Notes: a model not told the origin generated them from the sequence alone. A stretch of 64,000 nt of DNA from Candidatus Methylomirabilota bacterium (GCA_035315345.1 DATFYA010000014.1:1-64000), one strand, 5' to 3'; shown: positions 9,141 to 18,548, counted from the stretch's first letter. Translations and numbers: made by a program.

Positions 9141-9554
9141 ATGCCCTACCGGATCAATCACATCCATCTGAAGGCCTCGGATCCGCGCAAGACCGCCGAC
9201 TGGTACGTGCGAGCCTTCGGCTTCAAGATCGTCTCCGACGAGACGCGCGTCTTCGGCGACCGGTTCGTGCGCTGCCAGAGCGAGGACGGCACCCCGGTCA
9301 ACATCTCCGGCGCGCGCACCAACGAGATGCTCGGCCCCGGCGACGCGAAGGCGCACCACGGTCTCGAGCACTTCGGCTTCGACTCCGACAGCCTCGAGGC
9401 GGACATCGCGCGGCTGGAAGGCCTCGGGGCCCGGCTCCTGGAAGGGCCGATCGAGATCCCCGGCGGCCCGCGCATCTGCTTCGTCCAGGCTCCGGACGAC
9501 GTGCGCGTCGAGCTGATCCAGCGGCGGCCCGGCATCTCGGGCGGGTGCTGCTGA
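9141..9554 (+). CDS. VOC (glyoxalase/dioxygenase superfamily) protein
   Basis: A 137-residue single-module vicinal oxygen chelate protein. The two beta-alpha-beta-beta-beta halves are visible, with likely metal ligands His in INHIHLKASDP, His in HHGLEHFGF and Glu in VRVELI near the C-terminus. It should bind a divalent metal and act on a small oxygenated substrate. The ATG at 9141 is the first start that includes the complete first strand (INHIHLKA). Only one base separates its stop from the SDR start, so the two probably act in one pathway. Substrate unknown. Confidence 0.85.
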   Translation: MPYRINHIHLKASDPRKTADWYVRAFGFKIVSDETRVFGDRFVRCQSEDGTPVNISGARTNEMLGPGDAKAHHGLEHFGFDSDSLEADIARLEGLGARLLEGPIEIPGGPRICFVQAPDDVRVELIQRRPGISGGCC

Positions 9555-9555
9555 G

Positions 9556-10335
9556 ATGGAGCTCCGGGGGCAGGCTGCGATCGTCACCGGCGCGGGGCGC
9601 AACATCGGCCGGGCCATCGCGCTGGAGCTGGCGGGCATGGGGGCCGACATCGTGGTGGCCGAGATGGACGAGGCGACGGGCAAGCGCACCGCCGACGAGG
9701 TGCGCGCGCTCGGGCGACGCGCCCTCGCGGTGCGCACCGACGTCACCCGGCTCGCCGATCTGCAGGCGATGGCCGATCGGACGATGGCCGAATTCGGGCG
9801 CATCGACATCCTGGTGAACAACGCGGGCATCCACAAGTCGATGCACACCGCGGACGTGACCGAGGCGGACTGGGACCGCCTGCTCGCGGTCAATGCCAAG
9901 GGCGTGTTCTTCGCCAGTCAGGCGGTGCTGCCGCACATGGTGGCGGCGAAGCGCGGCAACATCATCAGCCTGGCCTCGATGGCCGGCAAGATGGGGCTCA
10001 AGACCTCGCTGGTCTACGGCGTCACCAAGGCCGCGGTGATCAGCATGACCCGAAGCCTCGCCCTCGCCCACGCCGCCGACGGCATCCGGGCCAACTGTGT
10101 CTGCCCGGGCATCGTCGAGACCGACATGATCTTCCAGGTCGACCGCGAGGCCGGCGAGGGGCTCATGGGCCTGCGTCCCGGTGAGTACCTCAAGCAGCGC
10201 GTCGAGCAGATCCCGCTCGGCCGCATCGAGAAGGCGGAGGACGTGGCCAACGTCGTCGGCTTCCTCGCCTCCGGCAAGTCGTCCTACATGACCGGTCAGG
10301 CCATCAACGTGACCGGCGGCCTCGTGATGCACTAG
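9556..10335 (+). CDS. Short-chain dehydrogenase/reductase (FabG-like)
   Basis: A 259-residue classical SDR. The NAD(P)-binding TGAGRNIGRA, NNAG, catalytic Ser region (ISLASMAGK) and catalytic Tyr-Lys pair (YGVTK) are all present, as is the C-terminal VTGG. Acidic residues after the second strand (VAEMDEAT) favour NAD over NADP. It is co-transcribed with the VOC protein one base upstream. Substrate cannot be read from sequence. The following 198 bp to the RND adaptor contain only a short stop-terminated stub (stop at 10456-10458) with no clear gene. Confidence 0.92.
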   Translation: MELRGQAAIVTGAGRNIGRAIALELAGMGADIVVAEMDEATGKRTADEVRALGRRALAVRTDVTRLADLQAMADRTMAEFGRIDILVNNAGIHKSMHTADVTEADWDRLLAVNAKGVFFASQAVLPHMVAAKRGNIISLASMAGKMGLKTSLVYGVTKAAVISMTRSLALAHAADGIRANCVCPGIVETDMIFQVDREAGEGLMGLRPGEYLKQRVEQIPLGRIEKAEDVANVVGFLASGKSSYMTGQAINVTGGLVMH

Positions 10336-10533
10336 TCGTCCGCGAGCGGGGCACCCGCCTCGCCGCGCGGCAGGCCGGCCGGCTCTCGACGCCTACGGCT
10401 CGACCGGCAGTACCGCGTGATCGCGGACTTCGCAGACCGGGTGATGGCGCGGCTGTAATCGGCGCGTGACCGGACCCGCGGCGGACGAGGCGCCTCGCCG
10501 GCTCCCGGGCCGCCGGTCGGGGGGGCAGCCTGG

Positions 10534-11985
10534 GTGCTTGCCGCCGGTGCGATGTCGACTACACTGGATGATGTGGCCGCCCGGAAACCGGCCGACGTGA
10601 GCGGCCCCCGCCCCGCCCAGCGACGACGCGCGACCCGTCTGTTCTCGACTTTCCTGCTCGGACTCGCGGCCGGAGCCGGCTGCTCGGGGGAGCCGCCAAG
10701 TGCCGTCGAGCGCAAGCCGGCGCCCGCCGGAGCCACCGGCGGCTCCCGGGTCACCGCGGTGAGCGTCGCCCCCGTCGAGGCCAAGGCGCTCGATCGCATG
10801 GTCGACGCCACCGGGAGCCTCCTGGCGTGGGAGGAGGTCGTCCTCAACACCTCCATAGCCGGGACCGTGGCCCGCCTCCTGGTGGATCTCGGCGATCGCG
10901 TGCAGGCCGGCCAGGTGGTGGCGGAGCAGGACCCGCGCGAGACGGCGCTGGCCGTGGAGCAGGCCGAGGCGGGGGTCGGGGCCGCGCGGGACGGCTTGCA
11001 GCGGGCGCAGGCGCAGGGCCAGGCGGCCCTCGCCCAGCTCCAGCAGGTGCGGGCGAGCCGTCGGTCCCTGGAGGCCGGCCTGAACCGAACGCGGGCCGGG
11101 CTCGAAGAGACGCGCGCCAACCTGGAGCGGATGCGCAAGCTGGCCGCCGATGCCCTGGTGGCGCCGCGGGAAGTGGACGTGGCCCGGACGCAGTACGAGA
11201 CGGCGGCCGCGCAGCACGAGACGTCCCAGGTGGAGCTGGGCCAGTTCCCCGACCGGGTGCGGGTCGCCGAGGCCAACCTGGAGAGCGATCGCTCGGCGGT
11301 CCGGGTGGCAGAGTCCGAGCTGCGGCGCCGCGAGGCCGACCTGGCCCTGGCGCGCAAGAAGCTGACCGACGTCACGCTCCGAGCGCCCATCACCGGCGCC
11401 ATCGCCCGCCGCCACCTCAATCCCGGCCAGTACGTCACCGAGAACACCGCCGTGTTCACCATCGTGCGTACCGACGTGCTGAAGTTCACCGGCACCGTGC
11501 CCGAGCACGCGGCGCTCGAGCTGCGGCCGGGCCAGTCGATACGCATCCGCGTCGATCCGCTCCCCACCCGCGACTTCCCGGGACGGGTGACGCGCGTCAG
11601 CCCGGCGGTGGACGTGACGAGCCGAACCGTCACGATCGAGGCCGAGGTGCCCAACCGAGAGGGGCTTCTCCGGCCGGGCCTCTTCGCGCGGGCCGCCGTG
11701 CTCCTGCGCCAGGACCAGGCAGTGGCTTTCGTGCCGGAGGGCGCGGTGGCGTACTTCGCGGGCATCACCAAGGTGTTCGTCGTGGAGGGCGGAGTGGCTC
11801 GTGAGCGGACCGTCGGCCTGGGCGCACGCAAGGGCGGGCTCATCGAGGTCGTCAGGGGCGTGCAGCCCGGCGAGCAGGTCGCCACCTCGGGCCTCGCCCA
11901 GCTCCACGACGGGGCGCCGGTGACGGTCGCCGGATCCGCGCCGCCGGGCGCGGCCGCGGGCACGCCCGACGCCCGCCCGAGATAG
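10534..11985 (+). CDS. RND efflux periplasmic adaptor (membrane fusion protein)
   Basis: Periplasmic adaptor that links an RND pump to an outer-membrane channel. The N-terminus carries a lipoprotein signal (LFSTFLLGLAAGAGCSG) placing it on the periplasmic face. The order is typical: first half of the lipoyl domain (SIAGTVARLLVDLGDRVQAG), a long coiled-coil hairpin (about residues 130-265), second lipoyl half (RAPITGAIARRHLNPGQYV) and beta-barrel domains. The start is uncertain: GTG at 10534 behind a G-rich stretch, or ATG at 10552. The permease follows three bases after the stop. No TolC-type channel gene is adjacent, so one encoded elsewhere must be used. Confidence 0.9.
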   Translation: MLAAGAMSTTLDDVAARKPADVSGPRPAQRRRATRLFSTFLLGLAAGAGCSGEPPSAVERKPAPAGATGGSRVTAVSVAPVEAKALDRMVDATGSLLAWEEVVLNTSIAGTVARLLVDLGDRVQAGQVVAEQDPRETALAVEQAEAGVGAARDGLQRAQAQGQAALAQLQQVRASRRSLEAGLNRTRAGLEETRANLERMRKLAADALVAPREVDVARTQYETAAAQHETSQVELGQFPDRVRVAEANLESDRSAVRVAESELRRREADLALARKKLTDVTLRAPITGAIARRHLNPGQYVTENTAVFTIVRTDVLKFTGTVPEHAALELRPGQSIRIRVDPLPTRDFPGRVTRVSPAVDVTSRTVTIEAEVPNREGLLRPGLFARAAVLLRQDQAVAFVPEGAVAYFAGITKVFVVEGGVARERTVGLGARKGGLIEVVRGVQPGEQVATSGLAQLHDGAPVTVAGSAPPGAAAGTPDARPR

Positions 11986-11988
11986 CGC

Positions 11989-14900
11989 ATGCAGAAGCTC
12001 GCCGAGGTCTGCATCCGCCGGCCCGTCTTCGCGACGATGCTGGTCCTGTCCCTGGTGGTCGTGGGCGCGGTGTCCTGGGCACGTCTCGGCGTGGATCGCT
12101 TCCCGGTGGTGGACCTGCCCACCGTGATGATCCGCACCCAGCTCCCGGGCGCCTCCGCCGAGGAGGTGGAGGTCCAGATCTCCCAGCGCATCGAGGAGGT
12201 CGTCAACACCGTCGCCGGCATCGACGAGATGCGCTCGATCTCCGCCGCGGGCAGCTCCATCGTCATCGTGACGTTCGACCTCGACGTGAACATCGAGACC
12301 GCGGCCCAGGACGTCCGGGATCGGGTGGCGACGGTGCTGCGCAAGCTTCCCCAGGACGCGGAGCCGCCGATCGTCTCGAAGTTCGACAACGAGTCCTCCC
12401 CGGTGCTGACGGTGGCGCTCTCGGGCGACCTGCCGATCCGGGAGCTCACCGAGCTGGCCGACAAGGTGGTGAAGCTGCGGCTGGAGCGGTCGAGCGGGGT
12501 CGGCCAGGTCGACATCGTCGGAGGGCTCGAGCGGGCCATCGACGTGCGGATCGACGCGAGCCGCCTCGCCGCGTATCGCCTGCCGATCACCGCCGTCCGC
12601 GACGCGCTCCGGCGCCAGAACTCCGGGCTGCCCGGCGGCAACGTCACCGGCCCGGCGCGGGAGCACGCGCTCCGGACCATGGGGCGGCTGCCCGACGCGG
12701 AGGCCTTCAACGACGTGGTGGTGACCACGGTGGGCGGGGTGCCGGTGCGAATTCGCGATCTCGGCCGGGCCGAGGATGGGACCAAGGAGGAGCGCTCGAT
12801 CGCCCGCCTCGACGGCACGCGCACCGTCGTCCTCGAGGTGCGCCGACAGTCCGGCGCCAACACGGTGGCGACGATCGCCGCGACCAAGGCGAACCTCGCG
12901 CAGGCGGCGGCCGCGCTGCCGCCCGGCGTCCGGGTCGAGGTGCTCCAGGACCAGTCGCGCTACATCCACGCCGCCCTGCACGAGATCAACGTGCACCTGG
13001 TCCTGGGCGCGATCCTGGCCTCGCTGGTGGTTCTCGTCTTCATGCGTAGCTGGGCCTCCACGCTGATCGCCGCGGTCGCCATTCCCGCCTCGGTCATCAC
13101 GACCTTCGGGATGATGCGCCTGCTGGGCTTCACGCTGAACAGCGTCACGATGCTGGCCCTGGTGCTGATGGTGGGCGTGGTCATCGACGACGCGATCGTC
13201 GTGCTCGAGAACATCTTCCGGTTCATGGAGGAGAAGAAGATGCGGCCGCTCGAGGCGGCCCGCGCCGCGACCGCCGACATCGGGCTCGCGGTCATGGCCA
13301 CCACGCTCTCGCTGGTCGTGATCTTCCTGCCCGTGTCCTTCATGTCGAGCATCTCCGGCCGCTTCCTGTATCAGTTCGGCCTCACCGCAGGGGTGGCGGT
13401 CATGGTCAGCCTCCTCGTGTCCTTCACCCTGACCCCCATGATGAGCGCGCGCCTGCTGCGGCCGGGCGGCACCGCGTCCGGACCCGAGCACGAGGCCGGC
13501 TCGCGGGCCGGGTTCTACCGCCGGCTCGATCGGACCTACCTGGCCGGCCTCGAGCTCGCCATGCGCCATCGCCTCGCGGTCAGCCTGATCGCGCTCGTCG
13601 TGATGGCCTCCGTGGTGCCGCTCTACCAGATGCTCGGGCGGGACTACCTGCCGAGCGGCATCGACGAGGGCGAATTCGAGGTCCGGATCAATGCCCCCCA
13701 GGGGACCAGCCTGCCGGCCATGGACCACCTGGTGCGCGCGATCGCGGCCCAGCTGCGGCAGGTGCCCGGCGTGCGCCTCGTGCTCGCCACCGCCGGCGGA
13801 TCCTTCCTGGGGTCGGTGAGCGAGGCGCGCATGTACGTGGCCCTCCTCCCTCACGAGGAGCGCGTGTTCTCGGTCGGGCGCCTGGCCCGCGGGATCCTGG
13901 GCGGGGATCCCGGCGCGGCCTTCCGGGGCAACCGGTCCCAGCAGGAGGTCATGCAGGAGGTGCGGCGCCGGCTGCGCGCGATCGCGAGCCCCGGCGTACG
14001 CACCCAGGTGCGGAACCCGTCCGGCTTTCAGTTCGCGGGGGGATTCATCGACATCGACTTCATCCTCCGTGGTCCGAACCTCGATCAGCTGGCTGCCTAC
14101 ACCGAGCGCCTCCGCCAGCGCTCCGAGGACCTGGGCCTGATCGACGCCGACACCACGCTGAAGCTCGACAAGCCGGAGCTCCGCATCCGGGTCGAACGGG
14201 AGCGCGCCGCCGACCTGGGCGTGGACACCGCCGACATCGCCACCGCGCTCCAGGTGATGGTGGGAGGCGACGACGAGGTCACCCGCTTCTACGACCCGCG
14301 GGCGAACTACGAGTACGACGTCCAGCTGCGGCTGCAGGAGGAGGACCGCGACGACCCTGGCCTGATCGGTCTGCTGTGGGTGCCCCGCGCGGGCGGGGGC
14401 ATTGCGCGGCTCGACAACCTGGTCACGGTGACGTCGGCGTGGGGGGCCTCGCGCATCGATCGCCTCGACCGCGCCCGCGAGGCGCGGCTGCGGGCCAACG
14501 TGGCGCCCGGGTACGCCCTGGCCGACCGGGTCGAGGCGCTCCGCGAGGAGGTCGTCCGCATGGACCTGCCGCCCGGCTACGACACCGTGATCTCGGGCCG
14601 GGCGCGGGAGCTGGAGCGCACCTTCGTGGAGATGGCGCTGGCCTTCGCGCTGTCGATCGTCTTCATGTACATGATCCTGGCCGCGCAGTTCGAGAGCCTG
14701 GTGCATCCGTTCACGATCCTGCTCTCGCTGCCGCTCTGCGTCCCGTTCGCTCTCGTGTCGCTGTGGCTCACCGGGAACACCCTCAACCTCTACTCGGCCC
14801 TCGGGATCCTCGTCCTCTTCGGCGTGGTCAAGAAGAACGCGATCCTCCAGATCGACCACATGAACTCGCTGCGCGCGGGCGGCATGGAGCGGCTGCCCGC

Positions 14901-15246
14901 CATCCTGCAGGGCAACCGGGACCGGTTGCGCCCGATCCTCATGACGACGCTCACCTTCGTGGCCGGAATGATCCCGCTCGCCATCGGCACCGGTCCGGGC
15001 GCCCAGGAGCGCCGGGTGATCGCGGTTGTGATCATCGGCGGGCAGACGCTCTCGCTGGTCCTGACCCTGCTGGTGACGCCAGTCGCCTACTCGCTGCTGG
15101 ACGATCTGGCCGCGCGATTCCGTATTCCCCGCCCGGCGCTGGCCGTGGCCGGGCCACGCGGGCCCGTGGGGCGGGCGCTACAGACCCTGGGGCTCGTGCG
15201 GGCCGGCTGGAGAGCGCCCGGGACCGGGTCGGACCCGGGCGAGTAG
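11989..15246 (+). CDS. RND efflux permease (AcrB/HAE1 family)
   Basis: A 1085-residue inner-membrane proton-driven pump, full length for the family. It opens with the cytoplasmic helix and first membrane segment (CIRRPVFATMLVLSLVVVG), followed by the porter domain and the membrane segments containing the family signature GVVIDDAIVVLENI, whose Asp pair belongs to the proton relay, and the second-half equivalent GVVKKNAILQIDHMN. Two pseudo-symmetric halves with large periplasmic loops are evident. The pump would export hydrophobic or amphiphilic compounds with the adaptor encoded immediately upstream. Substrates cannot be inferred. Confidence 0.95.
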   Translation: MQKLAEVCIRRPVFATMLVLSLVVVGAVSWARLGVDRFPVVDLPTVMIRTQLPGASAEEVEVQISQRIEEVVNTVAGIDEMRSISAAGSSIVIVTFDLDVNIETAAQDVRDRVATVLRKLPQDAEPPIVSKFDNESSPVLTVALSGDLPIRELTELADKVVKLRLERSSGVGQVDIVGGLERAIDVRIDASRLAAYRLPITAVRDALRRQNSGLPGGNVTGPAREHALRTMGRLPDAEAFNDVVVTTVGGVPVRIRDLGRAEDGTKEERSIARLDGTRTVVLEVRRQSGANTVATIAATKANLAQAAAALPPGVRVEVLQDQSRYIHAALHEINVHLVLGAILASLVVLVFMRSWASTLIAAVAIPASVITTFGMMRLLGFTLNSVTMLALVLMVGVVIDDAIVVLENIFRFMEEKKMRPLEAARAATADIGLAVMATTLSLVVIFLPVSFMSSISGRFLYQFGLTAGVAVMVSLLVSFTLTPMMSARLLRPGGTASGPEHEAGSRAGFYRRLDRTYLAGLELAMRHRLAVSLIALVVMASVVPLYQMLGRDYLPSGIDEGEFEVRINAPQGTSLPAMDHLVRAIAAQLRQVPGVRLVLATAGGSFLGSVSEARMYVALLPHEERVFSVGRLARGILGGDPGAAFRGNRSQQEVMQEVRRRLRAIASPGVRTQVRNPSGFQFAGGFIDIDFILRGPNLDQLAAYTERLRQRSEDLGLIDADTTLKLDKPELRIRVERERAADLGVDTADIATALQVMVGGDDEVTRFYDPRANYEYDVQLRLQEEDRDDPGLIGLLWVPRAGGGIARLDNLVTVTSAWGASRIDRLDRAREARLRANVAPGYALADRVEALREEVVRMDLPPGYDTVISGRARELERTFVEMALAFALSIVFMYMILAAQFESLVHPFTILLSLPLCVPFALVSLWLTGNTLNLYSALGILVLFGVVKKNAILQIDHMNSLRAGGMERLPAILQGNRDRLRPILMTTLTFVAGMIPLAIGTGPGAQERRVIAVVIIGGQTLSLVLTLLVTPVAYSLLDDLAARFRIPRPALAVAGPRGPVGRALQTLGLVRAGWRAPGTGSDPGE

Positions 15247-15258
15247 GATCCCGCTCGC

Positions 15259-15888
15259 ATGGAGAGCTGGCTGCTCATCGCCGCGCTGCTCCTCGCCGGC
15301 GCCAGCCTCGCGTTCCTGACCATCGGCCTCCTGGCCTTGCGAAGCCGGCGCGTGCTCGGCGCGGTCTCGGGCGCGCTGCTCGCGCTGCTCCTGCTGTCCG
15401 TGGCCGGGCTCCTGGCCACGCTCGCCGTGGCCACCCAGGGATACCGCGCGCTCACCTTCGAGGACGTCGCGGCGACGGTGACGATCGTCCCGGCGGCCGC
15501 GCAGCGCTTCTCGGCCACGTTCCGCTTCCCGGACGGCCACGAGGAGCGGTTCACGCTCGGCGGCGACGAGCTCTACGTGGACGCGCACATCCTCAAGTGG
15601 AAGCCGATCGTCAACGTCCTGGGCCTGCACACCGCCTACGAGCTCGATCGGGTCGCGGGGCGCTACCGCCTGCTCACGGACGAGACCACGAAGCCCCGGA
15701 CGGTGTTCTCCCTCGTTCAGCCCAAGCCGCTCGACCTCTTCGACCTGCGTCGGCGCTACGCGTTGCTCGCGCCCTTGCTCGACGCCGAGTACGGCTCGGC
15801 CACGTTCATCGACGCGGCGCGGCCGGCGGAGCTGGAGCTGCGGGTATCCACCTCGGGCCTGCTGATCCGGCCGGCCCCCGGGCGGTGA
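15259..15888 (+). CDS. Hypothetical membrane-anchored protein downstream of RND pump
   Basis: A 209-residue protein. The first about 60 residues form two hydrophobic helices separated by a basic loop (LALRSRRVLG); the rest is a soluble, beta-rich domain (ATFRFPDGHEERFTLGGDELY, later WKPIVNVLGLHTAYELDRV). Similar proteins are sometimes labelled as cation/multidrug efflux pump, but nothing here resembles a transporter. It begins 12 bp after the RND permease and is probably co-transcribed. Role unknown; an accessory envelope factor is a guess from position. Confidence 0.65.
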   Translation: MESWLLIAALLLAGASLAFLTIGLLALRSRRVLGAVSGALLALLLLSVAGLLATLAVATQGYRALTFEDVAATVTIVPAAAQRFSATFRFPDGHEERFTLGGDELYVDAHILKWKPIVNVLGLHTAYELDRVAGRYRLLTDETTKPRTVFSLVQPKPLDLFDLRRRYALLAPLLDAEYGSATFIDAARPAELELRVSTSGLLIRPAPGR

Positions 15889-15965
15889 GCGAGCTCGGAG
15901 CGGCGGTCGGACGCTCCCACCGGACCGACGTCTAGACCACGGGCGACCCGCCCGCGCCGTGCGTC

Positions 15966-15995
15966 TTGACATCGCGCGGGCACTTCTCCCAGAAT
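15966..15995 (+). promoter_or_regulatory. Candidate sigma-70 promoter for Rieske/PQQ dehydrogenase operon
   Basis: A perfect TTGACA at 15966-15971, an 18-bp spacer and CAGAAT at 15990-15995 (4 of 6). It lies 45 bp before the ATG at 16040, which argues against the more upstream GTG at 15959 as the Rieske gene start. Confidence 0.45.
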
Positions 15996-16039
15996 CCGCG
16001 CCGGAGCCGCAGCCGCCTCGGGCGACGGCGGTGATAGCC

Positions 16040-16654
16040 ATGGGCGACGAGCTCGCGGGCGGATCGTCGATGAACCGCCGAGAGCCACGACGCGCGATGC
16101 TGCGAGGAGCGCTCGCGATCGGCGTCGGACTCCCTCTGCTGGACCTGTGTGCCCGCGCCATCCCCGAGGCCTCCGCCCAGGGCGATCCCAAGAGTCAGCG
16201 CCCTCAGAACGGCGATCGGTTCGTGTTCCGGACCGGGAATCAGACCGGCAAGGTGATCACGGTCGCCGACATCCCCGTCGGCGGCCCGCCCGTGCCGGCC
16301 TTCCCGATGGATCCCAGCGGCGTGGTGCGCGACGGATCGCGCCTGAACCAGCTGCTGCTCGTGCGCCTGACTCTCACGGATCTCTCGGAGGAGACCCGCG
16401 GCCGTTCCGCCGAGGGCGTCGTGGCCTACTCCGGCGTGTGCACGCACACCGGCTGCGACATCACCCTCTGGAAGGCCGAGTCCATCCGATTCCGCTGTCC
16501 GTGCCACGAGTCGGAATTCGATCCCAAGGACGCCGGCCGCGTCGTCGGCGGACCCGCGCCCCGGCGGCTCCCGCGGGTGCCCGTGAAGGTCGTCGACGGC
16601 GTGCCGGTCGCCGCCGCCGGCTTCCTGGGCCGGCCCGGGTTCCAGCCCACGTGA
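16040..16654 (+). CDS. Tat-exported Rieske [2Fe-2S] protein
   Basis: About 204 residues. The N-terminus has a twin-arginine-type signal (NRREPRRAMLRGALAIGVGL), followed by a linker and a Rieske domain with both cluster-binding boxes, CTHTGC and CPCHESEF, so it should carry a [2Fe-2S] cluster ligated by two Cys and two His on the periplasmic side. It is an electron-transfer protein rather than a ring-hydroxylating oxygenase, since no catalytic domain follows. ATG at 16070 is an alternative start. The PQQ dehydrogenase begins 53 bp downstream in the same direction; the Rieske protein may take electrons from it. No cytochrome b gene is adjacent, so it is not an obvious part of a bc1 complex. Confidence 0.88.
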   Translation: MGDELAGGSSMNRREPRRAMLRGALAIGVGLPLLDLCARAIPEASAQGDPKSQRPQNGDRFVFRTGNQTGKVITVADIPVGGPPVPAFPMDPSGVVRDGSRLNQLLLVRLTLTDLSEETRGRSAEGVVAYSGVCTHTGCDITLWKAESIRFRCPCHESEFDPKDAGRVVGGPAPRRLPRVPVKVVDGVPVAAAGFLGRPGFQPT

Positions 16655-16707
16655 GCGGCCAAGCCGGAGCAGTGAGCGCTTCACAGCCAGTACAGGGAGG
16701 AACGATC

Positions 16708-18495
16708 GTGAGAACTCGGGCGCTCTTGGCGATGTTCGGCGTTCTGATCGTGACGACCCCGGCCGCGCTCCTCGGCGGCTGCACCGGCATGACCACCGGA
16801 TCCCCCGCCGCGTCGATGGCCCCGGCGCCCCGCGCGAAGCCGACCGCGGGCGCGACGGCCTACACGCCGGTGACGGACCAGCGGCTCGTCAACCCCGAGC
16901 CGGAGAACTGGCTGATGTACCGGCGCACCTACGACGGCTGGGGTTATAGCCCGCTCGAGCAGGTCACCCCCGGCAACGCGGCGTCGCTGGTGCCGGTGTG
17001 GACGTTCTCCACCGGCGTGGCCGAGGGGCACCAGTCGCCGCCCATCGTCAACAACGGGATCATGTTCGTGAGCACGCCGCAGAACCAGGTCCTGGCCCTC
17101 GACGCCAAGAGCGGCGAGCTGCTCTGGCGCTACAAGCGCGACCTGCCCGAGGACCTCTTCCAGCTCCATCCCACCAACCGCGGCGTCGGCCTCTACGAGG
17201 ACAGGGTGTACCTGGCCACCCTCGACGCCCACGTGGTGGCGCTCGACGCCAAGACCGGCAAGGTGGTGTGGGACCAGACGGTGGAGGACTACAAGAAGGG
17301 CTACTACATGACCCTGGCCCCGCTGGTGGCCAAGGGCAAGGTCATCGTGGGCGTCTCGGGCGGCGAGCTCGGCATTCGCGGCTTCATCCAGGCCCTGGAC
17401 GCGAAGACCGGCGGCACCGCGTGGAAGACCTACACCGTCCCCGCCCCCGGCGAGCCCGGCTCGGACACCTGGAAGGGCGACACCTGGAAAACGGGCGGCG
17501 TGTCGGTGTGGATCACCGGCAGCTACGATCCCGCGCTCAACATCACCTACTGGGGCACCGGCAACGCGGCGCAGTGGATCGGCGACCAGCGCCCGGGCGA
17601 CAACCTCTACTCGGCCTCGGTGCTCGGCCTCGACGTCGACACCGGCAAGCTGCGCGGCTACCACCAGTACCACTGGAACGACTCGTGGGACTGGGACGAA
17701 GTCTCCGCGCCGATCCTGATCGACGTCAAGCGCGGCGACCGGACGGTCAAGGCCCTCGTGCATCCGGCGCGCAACGGATATCTCTGGGTCCTCGAGCGGC
17801 GCGCGGACGGCATCGGCTTCGTCGACGCCAAGCCCTACGTCAACCAGACCGCGTTCAAGAGCGTCGACCCGCGCACCGGGCGGCCCGAGTACGACGAGAC
17901 CAAGAAGCCGGTCACCGGCAAGAAGGTGGGCTTCTGCCCGTCGCTCTGGGGCGGGAAGGACTGGGTGCCGGCCGCCTATAGCCCCAAGACCAACCTGCTC
18001 TACATCCCGGCCAACGAGAACCTGTGCGGCTCGCTCGTGGGCACCCAGCAGAAGTACGAGCCGGGCAAGCTCTGGCTCGGCTCCGAGATCAAGGACATCG
18101 GCCTGGACGTCCGCAACGGCGCCGGCCACATCGGCGAGATCCAGGCGTGGGACATGAACACCCGCACCAAGGTCTGGACGCGCACGTTCGAGTCCCACAA
18201 CTGGGGCCCGGTGCTGGCCACCGGCGGCGGGCTGGTCTTCGCGGGCGGCACCAACGATCGCTACTTCCGCGCGTTCGACGCCAAGACCGGCGAGCTGGTG
18301 TGGCAGTGGCGGACCAACTCCGGCATCACCGCGGTGCCGTCCTCCTACTCGGTGGACGGCGTGCAGTACATCGCGGTCCAGTCCGGCTGGGGCGTCGACG
18401 CCCAGCGGATGCAGGACTCGCTCGACACCGCGCGCGGCACGAAGACCGACGTGCCGCAGGGCGGCGTCATCTGGGTCTTCGCGGTGAAGCAGTAG
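16708..18495 (+). CDS. PQQ-dependent alcohol dehydrogenase (methanol/ethanol dehydrogenase family)
   Basis: A 595-residue periplasmic quinoprotein with a signal sequence (ALLAMFGVLIVTTPAALLGGC) that may be lipidated at Cys. The eight-bladed propeller has the family W-motifs (VLALDAKSGELLWRY, VVALDAKTGKVVW). Metal and PQQ features are visible: WGTGN with the metal-ligand Asn, and SWDWDE with the likely catalytic Asp328. Asp330 two residues later sits where lanthanide-dependent XoxF and PedH enzymes have Asp and calcium enzymes have Ala or Ser; related quinoprotein groups can also have Asp here, so metal preference is only suggested. No adjacent-Cys disulphide motif was noticed. GTG start at 16708 follows AGGGAGG with 7-base spacing. 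Confidence 0.9.
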   Translation: MRTRALLAMFGVLIVTTPAALLGGCTGMTTGSPAASMAPAPRAKPTAGATAYTPVTDQRLVNPEPENWLMYRRTYDGWGYSPLEQVTPGNAASLVPVWTFSTGVAEGHQSPPIVNNGIMFVSTPQNQVLALDAKSGELLWRYKRDLPEDLFQLHPTNRGVGLYEDRVYLATLDAHVVALDAKTGKVVWDQTVEDYKKGYYMTLAPLVAKGKVIVGVSGGELGIRGFIQALDAKTGGTAWKTYTVPAPGEPGSDTWKGDTWKTGGVSVWITGSYDPALNITYWGTGNAAQWIGDQRPGDNLYSASVLGLDVDTGKLRGYHQYHWNDSWDWDEVSAPILIDVKRGDRTVKALVHPARNGYLWVLERRADGIGFVDAKPYVNQTAFKSVDPRTGRPEYDETKKPVTGKKVGFCPSLWGGKDWVPAAYSPKTNLLYIPANENLCGSLVGTQQKYEPGKLWLGSEIKDIGLDVRNGAGHIGEIQAWDMNTRTKVWTRTFESHNWGPVLATGGGLVFAGGTNDRYFRAFDAKTGELVWQWRTNSGITAVPSSYSVDGVQYIAVQSGWGVDAQRMQDSLDTARGTKTDVPQGGVIWVFAVKQ

Positions 18496-18548
18496 CCGCC
18501 TCCGGCCCGGGCCGGTTGCTCGGGCCGAGGCGATGGGTCGAGGGATGC

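Noticed and set aside
10336-10533. Possible gene remnant ending at TAA 10456-10458
   Set aside because: About 25 plausible residues precede the stop but no start, domain or upstream continuation is seen; too short to call.
10393-14859. A 1488-codon open frame on the minus strand
   Set aside because: It lies antisense to the RND adaptor and permease, is full of His/Arg/Gly/Asp low-complexity text and has no domain. It is a high-GC shadow of the plus-strand genes.
15959-16039. GTG start at 15959 for the Rieske gene
   Set aside because: The stretch contains a TTGACA promoter and would put 27 uncharacteristic residues before the Tat signal.
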